Shown here: positions 1 through 4,664 of the stretch, one piece after another
Position numbering within the stretch: the first letter of the stretch is position 1
How the letters are laid out: each line of letters opens with the position of its first letter
From: Desulfatitalea sp.
GTDB taxonomy: Bacteria > Desulfobacterota > Desulfobacteria > Desulfobacterales > Desulfosarcinaceae
Assembly (NCBI GenBank): GCA_013041835.1
Contig: JABDRH010000270.1
Span: 1 to 5,449 of the forward strand
Reading direction: 5' to 3'
DNA: 5,449 nt
Position numbers and translations under genes: made by a program
Notes under the pieces: generated by a model
The model's input: only the letters and a program-made list of their open reading frames with translations
Told to the model about the DNA's origin: nothing
Database searches by the model: none

Positions 1-1
1 G

Positions 2-295
2 AGCATCCCGGCGCTCTATGCCGGCCTGGGTATTTTCCTGCCGCTGATCACCACCAACTGCGCCGTGTTCGGCGCATGCGTGCTCAACACCGACAAGGAG
101 TTGGCGTTTTTACCGGCGCTGGTCACCTCCTTTGCCTACGCGGCCGGTTTCGGCCTGGCCCTGATCCTGTTCGCCGGCGTACGAGAACGGGTGCTGCTGG
201 CCCGGGTGCCTAAACCCTTGCAGGACACCTCGATCGCCCTGGTGACGGCCGGCATCATTTCACTCTCATTTTATGCTTTCAAGGGAATGGTTTAG
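2..295 (+). CDS. rnfA: RnfA, Na+/H+-translocating Rnf complex membrane subunit (C-terminal half, partial at left edge)
   Basis: The frame is open from the left edge to TAG at 293-295 and gives about 97 residues, roughly the C-terminal half of a family that is usually about 190 residues long. The visible part is strongly hydrophobic, with at least three membrane-spanning stretches. Near its start lies the hallmark PLITTNCAVFG segment, and the Cys codon is at 59-61. In RnfA/NqrE and the paralogous RnfE/NqrD this conserved TNC cysteine lies within the membrane and helps hold an iron-sulfur cluster shared by the two subunits. ITTNCAV followed by LN favours RnfA over RnfE, and the rnfB gene directly downstream agrees with an rnfCDGEAB gene order. 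The known role is to carry electrons across the membrane between ferredoxin and NAD while coupling to ion translocation. The start codon lies outside the window. Confidence 0.93.
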   Translation, partial: SIPALYAGLGIFLPLITTNCAVFGACVLNTDKELAFLPALVTSFAYAAGFGLALILFAGVRERVLLARVPKPLQDTSIALVTAGIISLSFYAFKGMV

Positions 296-330
296 GACTC
301 GCGCCAATGGTATGAGTCAAGCTTTCTTTG

Positions 331-347
331 CGCACGGACACCGTGCG
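331..347 (+). promoter_or_regulatory. Short hairpin in the rnfA-rnfB spacer, just ahead of the rnfB ribosome binding site
   Basis: CGCACGG at 331-337 and CCGTGCG at 341-347 form a perfect 7-bp stem with the loop ACA. The structure ends eight bases before the AAGGAGG ribosome binding site of rnfB. No U-tract follows, so it does not look like an intrinsic terminator. It could protect the rnfB message or tune rnfB translation relative to rnfA, but this is inference from position only. A weaker 5-bp dyad (GACTC at 296-300 with GAGTC at 314-318) sits upstream in the same 72-nt spacer, which is long for neighbouring rnf genes. Confidence 0.4.
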
Positions 348-355
348 GAAGTGCC

Positions 356-362
356 AAGGAGG
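356..362 (+). promoter_or_regulatory. Ribosome binding site of rnfB
   Basis: AAGGAGG, a near-perfect anti-Shine-Dalgarno match, lies five bases before the GTG at 368. It decides the rnfB start: a GTG codon that begins MLESVLVMLGIGACC, the expected N-terminal membrane anchor of RnfB. Confidence 0.85.
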
Positions 363-367
363 ATTTC

Positions 368-2467
368 GTGCTCGAATCAGTTCTGGTCATGCTAGGCATC
401 GGCGCCTGCTGCGGCATTGTGCTAAGCGTTGCATCCAAAGTCTTTTACGTGTGGGAAGACCCGCGTATCGCCCAGGTGGAATATTTCATGGCTGGCGCCA
501 ACTGCGGCGGCTGCGGCTATGCCGGCTGCTCGGCGGCGGCGGCGGCGGCGGTGGCCGGCAAGGTGCCACCCAGCGTCTGCATCGTGGCCGGCCCCGAAGC
601 TGCCGCGGAAATCGCCGCCATCATGGGCGTGGACCCCGGCACGGCCGAACCGATCAAGTCGATCAACACCTGCCTTGGCGGGAACCGGGCGGCGGACAAG
701 TATTTTTACGACGGCGCGCAAACCTGCGCGGCCCTGGCCCATCTGCACGGCGGGAGAAGGGTCTGTTCGGTGGGTTGCCTGGGCATGGGCGACTGCATCC
801 GCTCGTGCAAGTTCGACGCGATCCACATGGGACCCGACGGCTACCCGGTCGTGGACGAAGCCAAGTGCGTGGGCTGCGGGGCCTGTGAAAAAGTCTGCCC
901 CAAGAGCATCCTCACGGTGCGCACCATGAGCCAGCGGCTGCTGCACTTCAACGAATCGGACGACGCGCTGGCCCCGTGCCAGCAAACCTGTCCGGCTGAA
1001 ATCAACATCCCCCAATACATCGACTGCATCCGCAAGGGTGACTACGCCGGCGCGGTGAACACCATTCGCGAACGCAACCCACTGTTGCTTAGCTGCGGCC
1101 GGGTGTGCCCGCATCCATGTGAAGCGTATTGCCGGCGCGGCATCGAGGACGACCCGGTTTCCATCAACCAGCTTAAACGTTTCGTGGCCGACTGGGAGAT
1201 GAATTCAGGCCAGCGGCTGCCCATCCCCTGCGCCCCTGATACCGGTAAAAAGGTGGCTGTCATCGGCGGCGGCCCCGCCGGCGTCAGTTGCGCCTATTTT
1301 TTGCGGCGCCTGGGCCATGCGGTCAGCATCTTCGAGGCCATGCCCAAGCTGGGCGGCATCACTCGCTACGGCATCCCCGAGTATCGCCTGCCCGACAAGG
1401 TGCTGGATTGGGAAATTCAAGGAATTCTGGACCTGGGCATCGAAGCCCACACCAATCGCATCCTAGGTCGTGACTTTACGATCCAGGCCTTGCGGGAAGA
1501 GGGCTACGACGCCATCTTCCTGGGCATCGGGGCCTGGAAAGACTACTCGATCGGCGTGCCGGGCGAGGATTTGAACGGGTGCTGGAAAGGCATTGAATTT
1601 CTCTCCAAGGTGGCCGGCGCCCCGGACAAGAAGGTCCCCGTGGGCAAATGCGCCGCGGTGGTGGGCGGCGGCAACTCGGCCATCGACTGCGTGCGCACCC
1701 TGCTGCGTCTGGGCTGCAAGGAGGTCTATATCGTCTACCGCCGCACGCGCAAAGAAATGCCGGCCAATGAAGTGGAAATCGTGGCGGCCGAGCATGAAGG
1801 CGTCAAGTTCCAGTTTCTGGCTGCGCCCAAACGCGCAGTGGACGACGGCAACGGCAACGTGGCCGGCCTGGAATATCTAAAGATGGAGCTGGGCGAGCCG
1901 GATGCCAGCGGCCGTCGACGCCCGGTACCGGTGGAAGGCTCGGAAACCATCCTGCCCATCGACATGCTGATTTCAGCAATCGGCCAGCAGCCGGAAATCG
2001 GTTTCCTCGAAAAAGAAACCGAGAAAGACAACCTGGCCATTACCCGCTGGAATACGTTCGACAACGATCCGGAGCTGCTGCAAACCAGTCTGCCCTATAT
2101 CTTCACCGGCGGCGATGCCGCCACCGGCCCCGCACTTGTGGTGGACGCCATCGGCGGCGGTCGACGCGCGGCACGTTCGATCCATCAGTACCTGAACGGC
2201 GAGCAAGTGCATACCTCTCCAAAATCATTGCACAAAAAGCATATCGCCGAATCGCTGTTCAAAGCCGTCCCCGGCGTGGAGAAGAAAACACGCACACCCA
2301 TGCCCGAGCTGGAAGTAGCCGAACGCATCGACAGCATGATCGAGGTGGATCAAGTGATCAGCGAAAAAGACGCCGCGAACGAGTCCAACCGCTGCCTCAA
2401 CTGCTGCCGTCTGTGCTACAATCCCGAAAAATCGGTTCCCATTAAAGAAAGCGTTTGTTTGTGCTGA
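368..2467 (+). CDS. rnfB: RnfB fused to a GltD/NfnB-like FAD- and NAD(P)-binding oxidoreductase module
   Basis: 699 residues with a GTG start. RnfB part: a membrane helix at about 3-27 (with C14-C15); the Fe-S domain C46-x2-C49-x4-C54 followed by C71; then ferredoxin ligands C133, C137, C143, C147 and C167, C170, C173, C177. Stand-alone RnfB proteins usually end near here or carry more ferredoxin repeats. From about residue 186 the protein is instead like the glutamate synthase small subunit: Cys-rich N-terminal domain (C204, C208, C243, C247, C251, C255), FAD Rossmann motif VIGGGPAG at 298-305, second dinucleotide fold VVGGGNSAID at 431-440, YRRTRKEMPA at 457-466 (the arginines are typical of NADPH binding in GltD relatives), ISAIGQQP at 535-542 and the FAD-closing GGDAATGPA at 581-589. 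The C-terminus carries C676, C679, C680, C683, C697 and C699. RnfB normally accepts electrons from ferredoxin at the cytoplasmic face. The fused part suggests an extra NAD(P)H entry or exit site. C147 is followed by Lys instead of the usual Pro. Reading frame and motifs are intact, so this is a real fusion, not an assembly artefact visible here. Confidence 0.93.
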   Translation: MLESVLVMLGIGACCGIVLSVASKVFYVWEDPRIAQVEYFMAGANCGGCGYAGCSAAAAAAVAGKVPPSVCIVAGPEAAAEIAAIMGVDPGTAEPIKSINTCLGGNRAADKYFYDGAQTCAALAHLHGGRRVCSVGCLGMGDCIRSCKFDAIHMGPDGYPVVDEAKCVGCGACEKVCPKSILTVRTMSQRLLHFNESDDALAPCQQTCPAEINIPQYIDCIRKGDYAGAVNTIRERNPLLLSCGRVCPHPCEAYCRRGIEDDPVSINQLKRFVADWEMNSGQRLPIPCAPDTGKKVAVIGGGPAGVSCAYFLRRLGHAVSIFEAMPKLGGITRYGIPEYRLPDKVLDWEIQGILDLGIEAHTNRILGRDFTIQALREEGYDAIFLGIGAWKDYSIGVPGEDLNGCWKGIEFLSKVAGAPDKKVPVGKCAAVVGGGNSAIDCVRTLLRLGCKEVYIVYRRTRKEMPANEVEIVAAEHEGVKFQFLAAPKRAVDDGNGNVAGLEYLKMELGEPDASGRRRPVPVEGSETILPIDMLISAIGQQPEIGFLEKETEKDNLAITRWNTFDNDPELLQTSLPYIFTGGDAATGPALVVDAIGGGRRAARSIHQYLNGEQVHTSPKSLHKKHIAESLFKAVPGVEKKTRTPMPELEVAERIDSMIEVDQVISEKDAANESNRCLNCCRLCYNPEKSVPIKESVCLC
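531..551 (+). repeat. CGG trinucleotide tract (7 units) coding for a six-alanine run in RnfB
   Basis: Seven tandem CGG units, read as GCG codons, encode A56-A61 immediately after the iron-sulfur ligand C54 and S55. RnfB relatives have an alanine-rich helix here, so composition alone may explain it. Pure triplet repetition could allow in-frame length changes, which would not break the reading frame. Confidence 0.6.
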
Positions 2468-2488
2468 AGGATTTCGGGGCGTCTGTCA

Positions 2489-3415
2489 TCATGGGTTGCT
2501 GTTCTTGACCGCTTCTCCTGCTTCGATGGTCTTGGCGATATATCGCGCAATTTGCCCGGCCACCGCGGCGCGAACCGCTTCCGGCAAAATAGCCTCGACC
2601 GGGCGGCTGAATAAGCGGGCCGTTATCTCCTCGGTAAATACTTTCACATCCCGCGTTCGCCGGTAGGCTTCCTCGAGCGTGCGACGGGTTCGGCGCGCCG
2701 CATCGATTGCCTGGGCAATAAACTGCCCGGCCGATTCGCCCAGGAAGGCGCCGAAATGTTCGAGCAGCAGCGCCTGGACGTCATAGCGGGCGAGGCGCTC
2801 AAGACTCTGCTGGTATAAATCGAAGTTTGAATTGGGTGTCGGCTGAACCTTGCCGTCAAGATAGAGCCCCACGGCATCCGAGGCAAACAGCGCTTTCAGT
2901 CCTGGCAGGTACAATGCCATGGAGCAAGAGGAGTGCCCGGGCACCTCCAGGACCTGCACCGGAAGATCGCCGCAGGACATGGATCGGCCATCGGACACCG
3001 TCTCTTCCACCGCAAGCCGGTCGTAATGGAAACCCTGCCGCTGAGCCTCCGGCGCAAGCCCATAGCGGGCAATGCCTTCATTGTTCAGGTGGGCGATACT
3101 CTGGGCGATATCGGGCCGGGTCAGCAGTTCACCGGCGCGGACCGATGCGGTAACGATCGCCTGGGGCATGCGCTTCTTCAAAAAAGGCACCGCGCCACAG
3201 TGGTCGAAGTGGGTGTGTAAAATAAACATGCGTGTAATACGGCCCTCATCGATACCCAAGGCAGTCATCTGGCGGGCGATGTCCGGCGCCACATAGGCCA
3301 TGGAGCCACCCACCAACCAGTTTTCCGTAGTACCGTCCAATAAATAGAGGCACGATTCACTGCGTCCCAAAAGGGTGATGCGGTCGGTGACCTTGCCGAC
3401 AGAGGTGATATTCAT
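2489..3415 (-). CDS. Metallo-beta-lactamase-fold hydrolase (glyoxalase II-like metal site)
   Basis: 308 residues from the ATG at 3415. The frame is open further, to an ATG at 3496, but GGAG at 3426-3423 sits seven bases from the 3415 ATG, and MNITSVGKVTDRITLLG is a normal beginning for this fold. The complete dinuclear metal set is present: H67-x-H69-x-D71-H72 (HTHFDHCG), H161 (VPGHSS), D180 (ASDAVG) and H220 (EHFGA). After the catalytic domain there is a helical, Arg-rich C-terminal section of roughly 80 residues. No signal peptide is seen, so it is probably cytoplasmic. The family includes glyoxalase II, persulfide dioxygenases, lactonases and RNases; the substrate cannot be read from sequence, and a small-molecule thioester or ester hydrolase is the generic guess. 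It lies downstream of a DinB-like gene on the same strand and converges on rnfB with 21 nt between the stop codons. Confidence 0.88.
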   Translation of the reverse strand: MNITSVGKVTDRITLLGRSESCLYLLDGTTENWLVGGSMAYVAPDIARQMTALGIDEGRITRMFILHTHFDHCGAVPFLKKRMPQAIVTASVRAGELLTRPDIAQSIAHLNNEGIARYGLAPEAQRQGFHYDRLAVEETVSDGRSMSCGDLPVQVLEVPGHSSCSMALYLPGLKALFASDAVGLYLDGKVQPTPNSNFDLYQQSLERLARYDVQALLLEHFGAFLGESAGQFIAQAIDAARRTRRTLEEAYRRTRDVKVFTEEITARLFSRPVEAILPEAVRAAVAGQIARYIAKTIEAGEAVKNSNP

Positions 3416-3436
3416 TGGCATTCTCCATTTAAGCAT

Positions 3437-3463
3437 ACAGGGAGGAAAAACAATACCCCCTGT
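3437..3463 (-). promoter_or_regulatory. Weak dyad in the leader of the metallo-hydrolase gene
   Basis: ACAGGG at 3437-3442 and CCCTGT at 3458-3463 are inverted repeats separated by 15 nt, ending about 20 nt upstream of the gene's ATG. It may be an operator or leader hairpin, or chance. A related ACAGGGGG string recurs at 4178-4185, upstream of the DinB-like gene. Confidence 0.2.
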
Positions 3464-3494
3464 GTTGCACCGGATTTGGGTTCGTCTGATCGGC

Positions 3495-3534
3495 ACATCG
3501 ACCGGTGCATATCAGGATATGCACCGGTCGATGT
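3495..3534. repeat. Perfect 18-bp inverted repeat with a 4-nt loop
   Basis: The left arm ACATCGACCGGTGCATAT (3495-3512) and the right arm at 3517-3534 are exact reverse complements around CAGG. The RNA would fold into a very stable hairpin on either strand. Neither strand has a T-run after it, so it is not a textbook rho-independent terminator. It lies 80 nt upstream of the metallo-hydrolase ATG and 55 nt downstream of the DinB-like stop codon. Possible roles are a bidirectional transcription barrier, a message-processing or stability element between the two genes, a dyad operator, or one copy of a dispersed palindromic repeat. Confidence 0.85.
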
Positions 3535-3546
3535 AACGCCATAGAT

Positions 3547-3589
3547 GGGCACAAGGACAAGTAAATATACTATTTTCTTTCCTGTGCCC
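3547..3589 (-). terminator. Long imperfect hairpin immediately after the DinB-like stop codon
   Basis: GGGCACA at 3547-3553 pairs with TGTGCCC at 3583-3589. The stem continues inward past two one-base bulges and one mismatch through AAATA/TATTT to a TAC loop at 3568-3570, giving about 18 paired bases. The first base of the right arm on the minus strand directly adjoins the TAG stop at 3592-3590. Position fits a 3' end structure for the DinB-like message, but there is no U-tract, so a terminator role is only possible. It could instead block 3' exonucleases. Confidence 0.5.
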
Positions 3590-4075
3590 CTAACCACCGG
3601 ATGCAATCGTTTTTTCGATGCTATCCACATGCTCGCCCCCCGAATCAAGAATGATTCTAGAAAGGAGCTGCTCGACGCTGACCTCTCCGCCGAATGCAGG
3701 CATATTCGCGCTGCGCGCAAGCACCGCGTCACTCAGGCCGGTGATAAAGGCCACCAGCTTGCCGCCCTCGGACTCCAGGATGGATAGCACCTGCGCTTTG
3801 GTGCAATCGGCATGCTTGGCAGCATGGGCGTTGGCCATTTGGACAATCTGCTCATAAGTCAATTCAGGCAGGGGTTGGCCCTCGATGAGCAACTTGGCCA
3901 TCTCCATGGCGCCATAATGGCCGGCGCCAATGTGCCGGGCCACTACCCCCACAGACCATTGTTCGGCTTCACATGTCTTGAGCCAATCGGTCTCGGGAAT
4001 CTTTTTGACCAGTGTCATTGCTTGCTGATTGAATGCATCGATACGCCTTGCCAATGCCTCTGCTTTTGTGGACAT
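3590..4075 (-). CDS. DinB/YfiT-like four-helix-bundle protein, putative metal-dependent enzyme
   Basis: 161 residues. The longest frame begins at a GTG (4081), but that codon overlaps the ribosome binding site AAGGAGG (4087-4081); the ATG at 4075, five bases further on, is clearly the start. The protein is almost wholly helical. It begins with a helix ending in KKIPETDW, has the W-S-x5-RH signature of the DinB superfamily (EQWSVGVVARHIGAGH, with H48 and H53), and ends with GGEHVDSIEKT (H149). DinB proteins usually bind a metal through three His residues. H48 and H149 fit two of these; the third is uncertain (H53 or H88). Known members include thiol S-transferases and maleylpyruvate isomerase, but most are uncharacterised, so no reaction can be assigned. 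The next gene on this strand, 174 nt away, encodes a metallo-beta-lactamase-fold hydrolase. Confidence 0.75.
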   Translation of the reverse strand: MSTKAEALARRIDAFNQQAMTLVKKIPETDWLKTCEAEQWSVGVVARHIGAGHYGAMEMAKLLIEGQPLPELTYEQIVQMANAHAAKHADCTKAQVLSILESEGGKLVAFITGLSDAVLARSANMPAFGGEVSVEQLLSRIILDSGGEHVDSIEKTIASGG

Positions 4076-4080
4076 AAACA

Positions 4081-4087
4081 CCTCCTT
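4081..4087 (-). promoter_or_regulatory. Ribosome binding site of the DinB-like gene
   Basis: AAGGAGG read on the minus strand, followed by TGTTT and then ATG. It rules out the in-frame GTG that overlaps its end and fixes the start at 4075. Confidence 0.8.
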
Positions 4088-4109
4088 GTGTTGTCACGGG
4101 TTTCTCGAT

Positions 4110-4122
4110 CAGCGTAACGCTG
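4110..4122. promoter_or_regulatory. Small palindrome upstream of the DinB-like gene, possible operator
   Basis: CAGCGT (4110-4115) and ACGCTG (4117-4122) are perfect inverted repeats about one central A. The element lies 34-47 nt upstream of the DinB-like ATG, in the leader or core promoter. The surrounding 121 nt upstream of this gene (4076-4196) have no convincing -35/-10 pair that I can identify. A repressor site is possible, but chance cannot be excluded for a 13-bp element. Confidence 0.3.
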
Positions 4123-4196
4123 TCTGTATCAATTGAGCGAAGCGCCACATCTGAAGGATTTTTAAAAAGCCATCAATACAGGGGGCAAATCATACA

Positions 4197-4613
4197 TTAC
4201 GGAGTCAAAACCGGTAAGTCGGTGGTCAACACCCACCTCTTCTCTTCTTCCAGATAGCGCCACACCGGATGGTAGGAGACCGTTTTCAACACGTTACGGT
4301 CCAACAGGAAGTATTGAATGACAACCTGCTGGGTGATCTCCAGTCCGCTGTCGGAAACCCGCTGTTGACCCACTTCGTAGTCGACGACCTTGATGTTTTG
4401 ATACGGGTCTTTGATACTGCCGGCCCGGCGCACTGCCGGGTCCAAAAACGCGTCGATGGTGTGAATCTCCAGATGCACGAAGGCGTGTTCAAAAGCCTCG
4501 CTGGTGCTGGTAAATTCTTCCTGCCGGCTCATGTTGGCAAACATCGTGCAGCCAATGGCCATGCTGGTGATCAGCAGCACAAGAACAGGCGTCGGCCGCC
4601 AATATGCGCTCAT
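4197..4613 (-). CDS. Small lipoprotein of unknown function
   Basis: 138 residues with the ribosome binding site AAGGAG at 4627-4622, eight bases before the ATG. The N-terminus is a short polar start with Arg (MSAYWRP), a hydrophobic segment at about 8-20 (TPVLVLLITSMAIG) and Cys at 22, a lipoprotein signal peptide with AIG before the Cys. Maturation would leave a lipid-anchored protein of about 117 residues. The rest alternates a helical part (EEFTSTSEAFEHAFVHLEIHTIDAFL) with beta-like segments (NIKVVDYEVG, ITQQVVIQYFLLD) and ends WRYLEEEKRWVLTTDLPV. This helix-then-strands pattern recalls small NTF2-like folds, but I do not recognise the family. It follows the Fe-S oxidoreductase gene by 51 nt on the same strand and is probably co-transcribed. 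Whether it works with that enzyme is unknown. Confidence 0.72.
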   Translation of the reverse strand: MSAYWRPTPVLVLLITSMAIGCTMFANMSRQEEFTSTSEAFEHAFVHLEIHTIDAFLDPAVRRAGSIKDPYQNIKVVDYEVGQQRVSDSGLEITQQVVIQYFLLDRNVLKTVSYHPVWRYLEEEKRWVLTTDLPVLTP

Positions 4614-4664
4614 GATGAATTCTCCTTTTAAGGGATATTCGGTACATTTGTTTCTTCCTCATCG

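Noticed and set aside
328..929. Two open frames of 186 and 166 residues on the plus strand overlapping the start of rnfB
   Set aside because: Arg/Gly/Ala/Pro-rich out-of-frame translations with no recognisable motif, while the third frame encodes a clear RnfB.
422..1114. 230-residue open frame on the minus strand, antisense to rnfB
   Set aside because: Composition is typical of an antisense shadow in GC-rich DNA (Ala-, Arg- and His-rich, no domain), and it lies entirely across well-supported RnfB Fe-S motifs.
1463..1795. 110-residue minus-strand open frame within rnfB
   Set aside because: It is antisense to the conserved second Rossmann motif of the GltD-like module and shows no features of its own.
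3416..3496. 27-residue N-terminal extension of the metallo-hydrolase, starting at the ATG at 3496
   Set aside because: No ribosome binding site fits, the extension would be encoded by the palindrome's left edge, and the inner ATG at 3415 has GGAG seven bases ahead.
4076..4081. GTG start two codons upstream for the DinB-like gene
   Set aside because: This GTG overlaps the AAGGAGG ribosome binding site, whereas the ATG at 4075 has ideal spacing.
4161..4170. TTTAAAAA-rich near-palindrome downstream of the lipoprotein gene as a terminator
   Set aside because: The self-complementary stretch around TTTTTAAAAA has no loop and no GC-rich stem, so it would not form a terminator hairpin.
4269..4631. 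120-residue plus-strand open frame opposite the lipoprotein gene
   Set aside because: No ribosome binding site or domain seen; the minus strand has a ribosome binding site, a lipoprotein signal and operon-like spacing.
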